Positions 1-8,053 of a stretch of DNA of 64,000 nt are shown here, piece after piece. A program made the position numbers and the translations under genes. Source of the stretch: Mesonia sediminis (lineage in GTDB: Bacteria > Bacteroidota > Bacteroidia > Flavobacteriales > Flavobacteriaceae). The notes under the pieces are model-generated. The model did no database searches and had not been told where the DNA came from. It worked only from the letters and a program-made list of their open reading frames with translations. The stretch spans positions 806,001 through 870,000 of the forward strand of contig NZ_JBHULZ010000041.1 in assembly GCF_042684705.1 (NCBI RefSeq), in the 5' to 3' direction. The stretch's first letter is position 1; each line of letters starts with the position of its first letter.

Positions 1-819
1 CATGGGTTCTTTAACATCTTTGAAAGTGGTAAGGCGTTCAAACAAAATTTTAGCCACCAAATAGCGTGCGTATTTTTTATTATCGGCTGGGATGATATAC
101 CAGGGGGCTACTGGAGTACTGGTTTTTTGAATGGCTTCTTGATAGCAGTCTTGGTAGTTGTCCCACAGTTTGCGTTCTTCAATATCTCCGGGTGAAAATT
201 TCCAGTTTTTTTCGGGTTTATGTAAACGCCGCAGCAGTCTATTTTTTTGTTCTTCTTTAGAAAGATGAAGAAAAAATTTAAAAATAAGCGTACCATTTTG
301 AACCAACGTTTGTTCAAACGAGTTGATTTCCGCAAAGCGTTTTTCCCAAAATTTAGGCGTGATATCCTTTACGGAATTAATTTGCGGCAAATTTTCATTT
401 AGGATGTACTCGGGATGCACGCGAGTTACCAAAACATTTTCATAGTGGGTTCGATTAAAAATCCCGAATTTTCCACGCTCTGGCAAACTCTTGTAGTGTC
501 TCCATAGATAGTCGTGCTTCAATTCATTTTTAGAAGGAGTTTTAAAGCTATGTACTACCACCCCACGTGAATTAAAGCCTTGAAAAACCTCTCGGATCAA
601 ACTATCTTTTCCTGCCGTATCCATTCCCTGTAAACAGACCAAAACCGAATATTTACCGTGTGCATATAATTTATCTTGCCAGGCAGCAAGCTCTTTACGG
701 ATAGGCTTAAGGGCTCGTTTAGCCTCCTTATTGGTTGCTCCTAAATCGATGTGAGTAGGTGCATTTTTTAAATTCAAATTTTCTGAAGCGATAAAATCGT
801 TTATATCAATTGATTTCAT
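1..819 (-). CDS. Polyphosphate:nucleotide phosphotransferase, PPK2 family (3' end outside window)
   Basis: The frame is open from the ATG at 817-819 to the window edge, giving 273 codons with no stop, so the C-terminus is missing. Residues 65-72 read GMDTAGKD, the PPK2 form of the Walker A loop, followed by FNRTHYENVLVTRVHPE, the Walker B/lid region of PPK2 enzymes. PPK2 proteins transfer phosphate from polyphosphate to nucleoside mono- or diphosphates in the cytoplasm. The QGMDTAGKD and GIFNR-type motifs look most like the class that phosphorylates both AMP and ADP, but assigning the class is inference. The gene points away from the GNAT gene at 972, so it has its own promoter in 820-940, where no clear TAnnTTTG box could be fixed. 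Confidence 0.9.
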   Translation of the reverse strand, partial: MKSIDINDFIASENLNLKNAPTHIDLGATNKEAKRALKPIRKELAAWQDKLYAHGKYSVLVCLQGMDTAGKDSLIREVFQGFNSRGVVVHSFKTPSKNELKHDYLWRHYKSLPERGKFGIFNRTHYENVLVTRVHPEYILNENLPQINSVKDITPKFWEKRFAEINSFEQTLVQNGTLIFKFFLHLSKEEQKNRLLRRLHKPEKNWKFSPGDIEERKLWDNYQDCYQEAIQKTSTPVAPWYIIPADNKKYARYLVAKILFERLTTFKDVKEPM

Positions 820-944
820 AATGTTTAGTATTATAGCTATAGCTGTCTGATGAGTATCTGGCTTAAAAGTAAAACAAATCTCACAACATACCTTAGTATT
901 CTCGATAAACCAGAAGAGCCCTATTAAAATAAAAGTGAATTCAG

Positions 945-952
945 TATCTTTG
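945..952 (+). promoter_or_regulatory. Putative Bacteroidota -7 box for the GNAT gene
   Basis: TATCTTTG matches the TAnnTTTG consensus of the Bacteroidota primary sigma factor. No good TTTG partner lies about 18 bases upstream. Transcription would begin near 958, leaving a leader of only about 14 bases before the TTG at 972 or about 40 before the ATG at 999. Confidence 0.45.
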
Positions 953-971
953 CGCCTTAAAACATTTTGAT

Positions 972-1583
972 TTGGACAAAAATACTATCGTAGAGCGCAT
1001 GGCCGAGATTTTGAAAGAGACGCCAACCTCTATGGAAATCGTAAAGAAAGATGCGAAAACCGAACAGCGGTTCAAATATTTAGCTACTTATATGATTGAT
1101 AAAGCAATAGCTAAAGACGCGTTGGTGTTATCTGAAAATGAGATGGGTATTGGTATTGTTATTCAAAACAGTAAAGACAAGCCTAATTTTTTCAAAGATA
1201 AATGGGAAGATTTAAAGTTGGTTTACCATGTAACGGGTTTCAAAAATATTCCTAAAATTTTACGAAACCAAAAATATGTACGCCAGCAAAGACCAGCCAA
1301 CCAAGATTATTTATATTGCTGGTTCTGGGGCATTAGCAAAGATAATCGCGGTGCAGACACACAGGTAGCTAAACAAATGAAAGATGAGTTTTTAAGACGA
1401 GCGCATAAGTTAAATTTGCCCCTATTTGCAGAAACGCAAATGCGCCGAAATACCATTGTATATCAAAAATTTGGCTTTGAATTATTTCACACTTGGAATA
1501 GAGAAGATGGTAAAACTATGTATTTCTTAAAATACGACCCTAAAAAGCATCCTGAATACGAAGACCAGCAAAATATAGAATAA
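972..1583 (+). CDS. GNAT-family N-acetyltransferase-like protein
   Basis: A 203-residue soluble protein with the C-terminal half of a GNAT fold: a helix with many basic residues (AKQMKDEFLRRAHKLNLP) followed by the strand-loop RNTIVYQKFGFE, which is the typical 'N..a...Y.k.GF' acetyl-CoA/substrate motif B of the family. The usual glycine-rich motif A (Q/RxxGxG/A) is replaced by GISKDNRGADTQV, so acetyl-CoA binding is inferred. The substrate is unknown. The frame can start at TTG 972 (product MDKNTIVER...) or at ATG 999 (codon 10); I keep the TTG because the frame reads on convincingly, but the ATG is a fair alternative. It ends at a strong hairpin shared with the convergent regulator gene. 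Confidence 0.7.
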   Translation: MDKNTIVERMAEILKETPTSMEIVKKDAKTEQRFKYLATYMIDKAIAKDALVLSENEMGIGIVIQNSKDKPNFFKDKWEDLKLVYHVTGFKNIPKILRNQKYVRQQRPANQDYLYCWFWGISKDNRGADTQVAKQMKDEFLRRAHKLNLPLFAETQMRRNTIVYQKFGFELFHTWNREDGKTMYFLKYDPKKHPEYEDQQNIE

Positions 1584-1611
1584 AAAAAGCAGCCTTACAG
1601 CTGCTTTTTTT
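1582..1611. terminator. Bidirectional rho-independent terminator
   Basis: An A-run, GCAGC, six-base loop, GCTGC and a T-run form an 11-bp stem including the A/T flanks. It lies between two convergent genes (GNAT at 972 on plus, response regulator ending at 1627 on minus) and can end transcripts from both sides. Confidence 0.85.
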
Positions 1612-1626
1612 ACTTAAATGGATTTT

Positions 1627-2790
1627 TTATTTGCTCGCAAAAGCTTCAACATCGCGTTGAGTGATTTCTTTTCCTCCCAAAATCATCAAGCGCTCAACCA
1701 CGTTTCGTAACTCCCGAATATTACCTGTCCAATCATAATCTTTAAGTTGGCTTAAAGCGTCCTCACTAAAGGTTTTGGGCGTAGTGCCCTGTTCTTTGGC
1801 TATTTTTTCTGAAAAATAATTCACTAAACTAGGAATATCTTCTCTTCTATCGTTTAAGTTAGGAACAGCAATAAGAATAACCGCTAGCCTATGGTATAAA
1901 TCTTCTCTAAAACGCTTGGCTTTTATTTCTTCCTTTAAATTTTTATTGGTGGCTGCAACTACGCGTACATCAACTTTTAAATCTTTATCTGATCCTACCC
2001 TTTGCACCTTATTCTCTTGTAAAGCTCGCAGAACTTTAGCTTGTGCGGATAGACTCATATCGCCTATTTCATCGAGAAACAAAGTACCGCCATTAGCCGC
2101 TTCAAATTTACCTGCGCGGTCTTTGTTGGCAGAAGTAAACGCACCTTTTACGTGACCAAAAAGTTCACTTTCGATCAATTCACTTGGAATAGCAGCGCAA
2201 TTCACCTCAATCATTGGCCCTTTGGCTCGTTCACTTTTTTGGTGCAACCAGTGTGCTACCAATTCTTTACCGGTACCGTTTTGCCCAGTTATAAGTACCC
2301 TAGCCTCGGTTGGCGCCACTTTTTCTATGATTTCCTTTATTTGTACTATAGCTGGCGATTCACCAATCATTTGGTAATTTTTACTTACCTTCTTTTTTAG
2401 GCGTTTATTTTCGGTAACCAATGATTTTCTGTCTAGCGCGTGGCGCACAGTGTTGAGTAATCGATTGAGGTCTGGTGGTTTGGCGATATAATCAAATGCT
2501 CCCTTACGCATGGTTTCTACTGCGGTTTCTAAATCACCATGGCCAGATATCATGACCATAGGAATTTCAGGCTTTATCTTCATGACTGCATCGAGCACCT
2601 CAACACCGTCCATTTTTGGCATTTTGATATCGCATAATACCAAATCATAGTCGTTGTTCTTTATGAGTTCTATTCCTATCAAGCCATCTTCGGCTTCACT
2701 GACTTCATAATTTTTGTTCTCCTCGGTTAATATTTTTTTAAGCACCCTCCTAATGGCTGCTTCATCTTCTATGATTAAAATTTTTCCCAT
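1627..2790 (-). CDS. Sigma-54-type response regulator (receiver + AAA+), no DNA-binding domain
   Basis: 387 residues. Residues 1-120 form a receiver domain with acidic pocket E8/D9, phospho-acceptor D54 (LVLCDIKMPKMDG) and the K in AKPPD. Residues about 140-375 form an AAA+ domain with Walker A GQNGTGKE and Walker B TLFLDEIGD. The sigma-54 contact loop reads GAFTSA instead of GAFTGA. The protein stops right after the C-terminal helical part of the AAA+ domain (GNIRELRNVVERLMI ... VEAFASK); the Fis-type helix-turn-helix of NtrC-class activators, which would add 60-80 residues, is absent. It would therefore act without its own DNA site, or by another mechanism. No kinase gene is adjacent. Its start codon directly abuts the stop of the upstream barrel gene (zero spacing), so the two are probably co-transcribed. 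Confidence 0.92.
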   Translation of the reverse strand: MGKILIIEDEAAIRRVLKKILTEENKNYEVSEAEDGLIGIELIKNNDYDLVLCDIKMPKMDGVEVLDAVMKIKPEIPMVMISGHGDLETAVETMRKGAFDYIAKPPDLNRLLNTVRHALDRKSLVTENKRLKKKVSKNYQMIGESPAIVQIKEIIEKVAPTEARVLITGQNGTGKELVAHWLHQKSERAKGPMIEVNCAAIPSELIESELFGHVKGAFTSANKDRAGKFEAANGGTLFLDEIGDMSLSAQAKVLRALQENKVQRVGSDKDLKVDVRVVAATNKNLKEEIKAKRFREDLYHRLAVILIAVPNLNDRREDIPSLVNYFSEKIAKEQGTTPKTFSEDALSQLKDYDWTGNIRELRNVVERLMILGGKEITQRDVEAFASK

Positions 2791-3696
2791 TTATATTTTA
2801 AATTTAAGCCCTGAACGAATGTACCAAGTATTATCGTTTTCAATAACATAAACATCGTCACGGTTATTGTCTCTTATTCTGTATTCATTATAAACTGTAT
2901 GGCCAACATACAAATAATATTGTAAATGGTCGGTAAAATAAAACTCATATCCTAGACCTAAAGTAACGTTGGTCATAGAAATATTTTCGCCTACGCGGTT
3001 TACATTATCTATACGTATATTGTTTTGAATATTTGCGAAATGATTATCTAAGGAAGCGAAAGCATGAAGATGGTGCTTATCATTAAACGAATATCTTAAT
3101 AAAGTCTTCGGCACACCCAAAGTGTATGACCAAGTATCGTTAGGTTTTCTAAAAAAATTAATTAGGGGTAAGGGAAAATTTCTCCCCGGGGTGCTGGTAT
3201 AAACCAAGCCGAAAATCCAACGATAAGGTTTCCCAATTACTGTACCGTTTTCATCGCGTTGTTTCACATCGTTAATCGCATATACAGCACCTATATATAT
3301 TAGGTCATCCTGCACTAGTGAACGCTCAAAATTTGAGGTCAAGCGTATTCCGCCCCTAAAGGCTAAACGCCAATTACTTGCTTTAATTTTTTTAATATAG
3401 CCCAAGGTAGCATCTATGCGTTGCGTAGATTCTAATCGGTTATATTCAAAAGGGATGTCTTCTTTAAAATCTAAATCGGTTTTTCTATACTCGCCCCCGA
3501 ATACTAAATAATCTTCCTTTATGGGAATTGGGGCCTGTATAAATGCCCGAAATCGATTCATGGATTGTTTTCCCTTAGAAAAAGGTATACGTGTATATTC
3601 AATTCTTGCAAGATCTGTAGTTTGTGCTTTTAAACCACAAGAGTAGCTTAAAAACAGGATCAGCCAAAAATTGAAAGCCTTAAAGAAATTTCTCAT
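2791..3696 (-). CDS. DUF6268-like outer-membrane beta-barrel protein
   Basis: 301 residues starting with a signal peptide (hydrophobic stretch about 8-22, ending SCGLKAQ). The rest is rich in alternating hydrophobic/polar strands ending in aromatic residues (YIGAVYAI, YRWIFGLVYT, LGLGYEFYF, WYIRSGLKFKI), as expected for an outer-membrane barrel; the last residue pattern ...GLKFKI fits a terminal beta-strand. Overall it resembles the DUF6268 family common in Flavobacteriia. Function is unknown. It sits immediately upstream of, and in operon with, the DNA-binding-less sigma-54-type regulator, which is the only hint of context. The family call is from recall of similar proteins, not a search. 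Confidence 0.75.
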   Translation of the reverse strand: MRNFFKAFNFWLILFLSYSCGLKAQTTDLARIEYTRIPFSKGKQSMNRFRAFIQAPIPIKEDYLVFGGEYRKTDLDFKEDIPFEYNRLESTQRIDATLGYIKKIKASNWRLAFRGGIRLTSNFERSLVQDDLIYIGAVYAINDVKQRDENGTVIGKPYRWIFGLVYTSTPGRNFPLPLINFFRKPNDTWSYTLGVPKTLLRYSFNDKHHLHAFASLDNHFANIQNNIRIDNVNRVGENISMTNVTLGLGYEFYFTDHLQYYLYVGHTVYNEYRIRDNNRDDVYVIENDNTWYIRSGLKFKI

Positions 3697-3791
3697 AAAA
3701 TGATCGAAGTGTCCGTTATTACCGAATATAAGTATTTACAATAAACCTCTTAAAGCATTAACGTTTATTTGACGTGATTTCGTTCATTTTA

Positions 3792-5078
3792 TTAATTTTT
3801 TAACCATTTGAATAATTCCTTATAAGTTGGCTTCTTTCCATACATTAAAATACCTATGCGATAAATTTTTGCTGCCATTATAATCACTAAAAAAACCGAA
3901 GCAAATAAAATACTTAAAGATATTAATACTTCCCACCAAGCCACTCCAAATGGAATTCGCATAAGCATAACAATTGGAGAAGTTAAAGGAATATGCGAAA
4001 AAAGTGTTGCTACGGTGCCGTGTGGGTTTTCAATTACAGTAAAAAAGCCAACATAAATTCCCAGCATAAGTGGTACAATTATAGGAAACATAAATTGCTG
4101 GGTATCGGTTTCGCTATCCACCGCGGCCCCAATGGCCGCATATATGGCACTGTATAAGAAATAGCCACCGATAAAATAAATGAAAAATGAAAGGCTTATT
4201 TTAAAGAGCGGGAGTGCCATAATGTTTTGAAAAAGCAAGGCTATCTCATCGCTATCAACGGGTGTCGCCGCGCTTGCTATTCCTGGCTCATTTGGTGCTA
4301 TAAGGCTGCTGCTAATTAGTAAAATAACTCCGCCAAAGATCAGCCAAATTAAAAATTGCGTAAGACCTGCCAAACTAGTACCCGTAATTTTACCCAACAT
4401 CAATTGAAAAGGCTTTACCGAAGAAATAATAATTTCTACAATACGGTTTGTTTTTTCTTCAATTACACTGCGCATAACCATATTGCCATAAATAATGATA
4501 AACATCATAAGCAAATAACCCGCGGCACCACCAAAAATCATTTTAACATAGCCCGCCAATTTAGAGGTTGACTGTCCGTCGAAATCTTCGATTTGTAGGT
4601 TTACTTTTGTTTGTGCTTGTTGCAATTGAGTTTTGTCTATACCTGCATTGGCCAAGTTGGTATCGGTTATAATACGACTGATTTTTTGTTCTAAATCTGA
4701 AACCAAAAAACTACTGGGAGCCTCTTTAGCAAAGAACTCAATATTTTGATTGGGAATAGCATCCTCTTCCAAAGCAGGCACATATAGCAACCCATAAAGA
4801 TTTTCTTTGTCTACACGCTTTATAGCATGATCTAAAGGTATATCGGAGTAATCTACAAAACTGAGTTGATCAGTATTTGGTAGTTTTTTATAAATTAACT
4901 CTTGCACATCGTGAAGAGCAATTGTTTTCTTCTCATCGTTATTTAGATTACTGAGATAGGCGACTAAGAAAATCATCCCTACCGCGAGAAGCGGACTTAA
5001 AAAAGTCATAATGATAAAAGCCTTGTTTTTAATTCTGGCCAGATATTCGCGCTTTATAATAAGGCTTAAGTTACCCAT
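3792..5078 (-). CDS. ABC transporter permease, NatB/ABC-2 type
   Basis: 428 residues: one N-terminal membrane span (about 20-45), a long extracytoplasmic region (about 45-180), then five or six spans from about 180 to 400. The sequence RSVIEEKTNRIVEIIISSV is the hallmark amphipathic segment of ABC-2/NatB export permeases (the 'EEK..R..E.l..s' motif). The start codon overlaps the end of the ATPase gene by 8 bases, so the two are translationally coupled and should form one transporter. NatAB of Bacillus exports sodium; for this pair the substrate is unknown. Confidence 0.88.
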   Translation of the reverse strand: MGNLSLIIKREYLARIKNKAFIIMTFLSPLLAVGMIFLVAYLSNLNNDEKKTIALHDVQELIYKKLPNTDQLSFVDYSDIPLDHAIKRVDKENLYGLLYVPALEEDAIPNQNIEFFAKEAPSSFLVSDLEQKISRIITDTNLANAGIDKTQLQQAQTKVNLQIEDFDGQSTSKLAGYVKMIFGGAAGYLLMMFIIIYGNMVMRSVIEEKTNRIVEIIISSVKPFQLMLGKITGTSLAGLTQFLIWLIFGGVILLISSSLIAPNEPGIASAATPVDSDEIALLFQNIMALPLFKISLSFFIYFIGGYFLYSAIYAAIGAAVDSETDTQQFMFPIIVPLMLGIYVGFFTVIENPHGTVATLFSHIPLTSPIVMLMRIPFGVAWWEVLISLSILFASVFLVIIMAAKIYRIGILMYGKKPTYKELFKWLKN

Positions 5079-6000
5079 GTTGCTCTACCGTTTTTATAAA
5101 TATATCATTTATCGAAGGAACCAACTCACTGAAATGAGTGATTTCTACTTTTGTATCAATAAGAAATTTCAGGAGCGAGGTGGTAGATTGATGATCATTT
5201 AATTTAACCTGCAGCTTAGCTTGGGCAGTAATATCCTTGAAATAAGCCGGTTGTACTGTGAAATTACCCGATAATTGCCTAGTGATTTCCTCAGCTCTTT
5301 CCGATTGAAAACCTACCTCATAAGTTTGCGTTCGGTAATTATTTTTAATGGTCCTTACAGAGCCGTCTAAAACTTTTTTAGACTTATGAATTAAAGCTAT
5401 ATTATCGCAAAGCTCTTCCACATTCTCCATTCGATGGGTTGATAAAATTATAGTTGCACCCTCCTCCTTTAAAGTTAAAATTTCATTTTTGATCAAATTT
5501 GCATTCACAGGATCAAAACCACTAAAGGGCTCATCTAAAATTAACAAAGGCGGGTTATGAATCACCGTGACAATAAATTGGATTTTTTGCGCCATTCCCT
5601 TTGATAGCTCTTCAATTTTTTTGTCTCCCCAGCCCTTTATATTCAGACGATCAAACCAATAATGCATACGTTTCTTGGCATCCTTTTTAGACAAACCTTT
5701 TAATTGAGCCAGATAGATAATCTGTTCGGCCACTTTCATGCTTTTATACAGGCCTCTTTCTTCGGGCAAGTAGCCAATGAGTTCGACATCTTTTGGTTTA
5801 AGTGGTCTACCGTCAAGGTTAATTTCACCTGAATCGGGTTGAGTAATTTGATTCAAAATTCGAATTAAGGTTGTTTTCCCCGCACCATTAGGTCCCAAGA
5901 GTCCAAAAACGCTATTTTTAGGCACCTTAAAAGAAAAACCATCCAGAGCCAATTTGTCTCCGTATTTCTTGGTAAGGCCTTTTACTTCTAAAAGATTCAT
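5071..6000 (-). CDS. ABC transporter ATP-binding protein, NatA-like
   Basis: 310 residues. Walker A GPNGAGKTT near residue 40, signature LSKGMAQKI, Walker B LLILDEPFSGFD and switch histidine in LSTHRM are all present, followed by a C-terminal extension (about 220-310) seen in exporter ATPases of the NatA/DUF4162 type. The reading frame is open to a TTG at 6006, but the ATG at 6000 (MNLLEVKGLTKKYGD) fits the family start better. It is the first gene of a two-gene unit with the permease at 3792-5078. Confidence 0.9.
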   Translation of the reverse strand: MNLLEVKGLTKKYGDKLALDGFSFKVPKNSVFGLLGPNGAGKTTLIRILNQITQPDSGEINLDGRPLKPKDVELIGYLPEERGLYKSMKVAEQIIYLAQLKGLSKKDAKKRMHYWFDRLNIKGWGDKKIEELSKGMAQKIQFIVTVIHNPPLLILDEPFSGFDPVNANLIKNEILTLKEEGATIILSTHRMENVEELCDNIALIHKSKKVLDGSVRTIKNNYRTQTYEVGFQSERAEEITRQLSGNFTVQPAYFKDITAQAKLQVKLNDHQSTTSLLKFLIDTKVEITHFSELVPSINDIFIKTVEQHG

Positions 6001-6038
6001 ACGCAATATTAAGGGATAAATTTACTAAACAAATGGCT

Positions 6039-6084
6039 AAAAAAACAAAACCCATCCTTAAAACTTCTTTGAAATAAGGATGGG
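6039..6084 (-). terminator. Second rho-independent terminator downstream of dnaJ
   Basis: On the minus strand CCCATCCTTA (from 6060) and TAAGGATGGG (from 6084) form a perfect 10-bp stem with a 14-base loop, followed by TTTTGTTTTTTT. It is a backup for the hairpin at 6101-6137 and insulates the ABC genes from grpE-dnaJ. Confidence 0.75.
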
Positions 6085-6100
6085 AAAAAAATTGCTATGA

Positions 6101-6137
6101 AAAAGAAAAATATCACCAATATGCAATCGGTGATATT
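6101..6137 (-). terminator. Rho-independent terminator of grpE-dnaJ
   Basis: On the minus strand AATATCACC, an 11-base loop and GGTGATATT form a 9-bp perfect stem, followed by TTTCTTTTT. It begins 33 bases after the dnaJ stop codon. Confidence 0.75.
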
Positions 6138-6169
6138 CAAATATATATAAAATTTTGTTAATACTGCAA

Positions 6170-7297
6170 TTATGAGAACATATCTTTCACTTTTTCAAAA
6201 AAAGATTTATCAGATTTTTCTGGATTAGGTTCAAAATTATCATCTCCCTGCATTTTTTCGAAAAATTCTTTTTGTTCTTTATTTAGCGTTTTGGGTGTCC
6301 AAACATTAACATGCACCAATAAATCTCCTTTACCATAGCCGTTTATGCTTGGAATTCCCTTATTGCGCAAGCGCAAAATTTTACCGCTTTGCACCCCAGC
6401 TTCAATCTTTATACGTACTTTACCACTAACAGTTTGTATTTCTTTAGAAACCCCAAGCGCTGCCTCAGGAAAACTGATATAAAGGTCATAATGTAAATTA
6501 TCGCCCTCTCGCTGTAAATGCGGATGTTCTTTTTCTTCAATAGCGACCAACAAGTCACCAGAAATGCCATTACCGGGTGCTTCATTTCCTTTTCCTGAAA
6601 CCTTCAATTGCATTCCTTCTACTACCCCAGCTGGAATTTTTATTGAAACCGTTTCTTCTTTTTGAATCATACCCTGTGCATCGGCTCCAGCAGGTTTTTT
6701 ATCAATAACCTGTCCGCTACCTCCACATTGAGTACAAGGAGAAGCGGTTTGCATACGACCTAAAATGGTGTTGGTTACGCGGGTAACTTGCCCCGAACCT
6801 TGACAAGTAGAACAAGTACTATAAGTTGTTCCTGGTGCTTGAACCTTGCGTTTTACTTTGATTTTTTTCTCTACACCATTGGCAATTTCTTCTAAAGTAA
6901 GCTTTACACGAATACGCATATTACTCCCTTTGCTACGACGTTGACCTCCGCCAAAGCCTCCACCAAAACCAGAAAAACCACCTTGACCGCCACCAAAAGC
7001 AGATCCAAATATATCTCCAAACTGACTAAAGATATCATCCATATTCATTCCACCGCCGCCAAAGCCGCCAGAACCATCAAATGCTGCATGCCCCATTTGG
7101 TCATAACGTGCCCTTTTATCGGGGTTGCTCAATACATCATAAGCCTCGGCAGATTTTTTAAACATCTCCTCGGCTTTCGGGTCATCTGGATTTTTGTCGG
7201 GATGGTATTTCACCGCCATTTTGCGATAGGCCTTTTTAATTTCGGCTTCGGTCGCATTTTTATTCACTCCTAATATGTCGTAATAGTCTTCTTTCAT
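6170..7297 (-). CDS. dnaJ: Chaperone DnaJ (Hsp40) with a reduced zinc-binding region
   Basis: 375 residues. The J-domain (1-70) has the HPD tripeptide in KYHPDKNPDD; a Gly/Phe-rich linker follows (about 75-120). The cysteine-rich region has only two CxxCxGxG motifs (CSTCQGSG and CTQCGGSG) separated by a hairpin, where classical DnaJ has four. The two substrate-binding beta domains and a dimerisation end follow. DnaJ delivers unfolded proteins to DnaK and stimulates its ATPase. The ATG at 7297 is used; one more in-frame TTG codon lies upstream at 7300. It follows grpE by 15 bases, forming the usual grpE-dnaJ operon; dnaK is not in the window. Confidence 0.96.
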   Translation of the reverse strand: MKEDYYDILGVNKNATEAEIKKAYRKMAVKYHPDKNPDDPKAEEMFKKSAEAYDVLSNPDKRARYDQMGHAAFDGSGGFGGGGMNMDDIFSQFGDIFGSAFGGGQGGFSGFGGGFGGGQRRSKGSNMRIRVKLTLEEIANGVEKKIKVKRKVQAPGTTYSTCSTCQGSGQVTRVTNTILGRMQTASPCTQCGGSGQVIDKKPAGADAQGMIQKEETVSIKIPAGVVEGMQLKVSGKGNEAPGNGISGDLLVAIEEKEHPHLQREGDNLHYDLYISFPEAALGVSKEIQTVSGKVRIKIEAGVQSGKILRLRNKGIPSINGYGKGDLLVHVNVWTPKTLNKEQKEFFEKMQGDDNFEPNPEKSDKSFFEKVKDMFS

Positions 7298-7312
7298 CAA
7301 TTTTATTTTTAA

Positions 7313-7894
7313 TTACTTACCGGTAACCACTTTTGGATAACGAATAATTTTATCCCCTAAGGTATAACCTGTCTCCACCACATCGATTACCTTACCTTTT
7401 AATTTTTTGTCGGGTGCCGGAATTTGTGTCACAGCTTCGTGTATATCGGCATCGAACTTATCGCCAGCTTTAACAGCGATAGGGGCTAAGCCCTTACTTT
7501 CTAAAGTTCTGCGTAGTTTATTACTGATAAGCTCTACTCCCTTAAGCATATTTTCGTCTTCGGACTTCTGAATTTCTTTTAAAGCTCTATCAAAGTCATC
7601 TAAAACAGGAAGCATGACCTGCATGATTTCTTCACCCGCTGTTTTGAATAATTCAATACGCTCTTTGCTAGTTCTGCGTTTATAATTTTCAAATTCTGCA
7701 AATAGGCGTAAAAACTTATCTTTTTCTTCTTGCAAATCATTTTTTAGCTTATCCAACTCATTAATCTCTTGATTGGTTTCTTTATCGGCTTCAGCCTGAT
7801 TCCCTTCGACATCCTTCTCTATAACATCATTCATTTCCTGATCTAGTTGCTCTTTATGATTTTCGCTATTTTGCTTTTCTTGTTCTTTGCTCAT
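7313..7894 (-). CDS. grpE: Nucleotide exchange factor GrpE
   Basis: 193 residues. The first 60 residues are charged and low in complexity, followed by the long dimerising coiled coil (ELDKLKNDLQEEKDKFLRLF, then AEFENYKRRTSKERIELF) and the C-terminal beta domain ending in GDKIIRYPKVVTGK, typical of GrpE. It exchanges ADP on DnaK. The open frame extends to 7942, but the ATG at 7894 (MSKEQEKQNSE) gives the normal hydrophilic N-terminus, while the upstream part (MATVLLLANRDLILLI) looks like leader sequence. First gene of grpE-dnaJ, divergent from the YceI gene. Confidence 0.95.
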   Translation of the reverse strand: MSKEQEKQNSENHKEQLDQEMNDVIEKDVEGNQAEADKETNQEINELDKLKNDLQEEKDKFLRLFAEFENYKRRTSKERIELFKTAGEEIMQVMLPVLDDFDRALKEIQKSEDENMLKGVELISNKLRRTLESKGLAPIAVKAGDKFDADIHEAVTQIPAPDKKLKGKVIDVVETGYTLGDKIIRYPKVVTGK

Positions 7895-8015
7895 GATTAG
7901 TAAAATTAAATCTCTGTTGGCTAAGAGCAAAACTGTTGCCATTCTTATAAAAATGCCAAAATGTCACTTGTGCTTTTTTATCAAATTTTTATGATTTTTT
8001 AAGTGTCAAAAATTG

Positions 8016-8023
8016 TATTTTTG
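8016..8023 (+). promoter_or_regulatory. Putative -7 box for the YceI lipoprotein gene
   Basis: TATTTTTG matches TAnnTTTG and lies 31 bases before the ATG at 8054. No convincing -33 TTTG is present. Confidence 0.45.
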
Positions 8024-8053
8024 GGCACATTTAAATCAATTATTTATACAACT

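Noticed and set aside
108..335. 75-codon minus-strand frame
   Set aside because: It is an out-of-frame shadow of the partial PPK2 gene (1-819), whose frame carries all family motifs.
1916..2400. Two short plus-strand frames within the sigma-54-type regulator gene
   Set aside because: Antisense to the AAA+ domain coding region; no starts, composition or motifs of their own.
7895..7942. N-terminal extension of GrpE
   Set aside because: Hydrophobic leader-like residues not found in GrpE; the ATG at 7894 begins the usual charged N-terminus.
7943..7990. CIRCE-type heat-shock operator before grpE
   Set aside because: A TGCCAAAATGTCA half-symmetric segment is present, but not the 9-bp CIRCE arms with a 9-base spacer.
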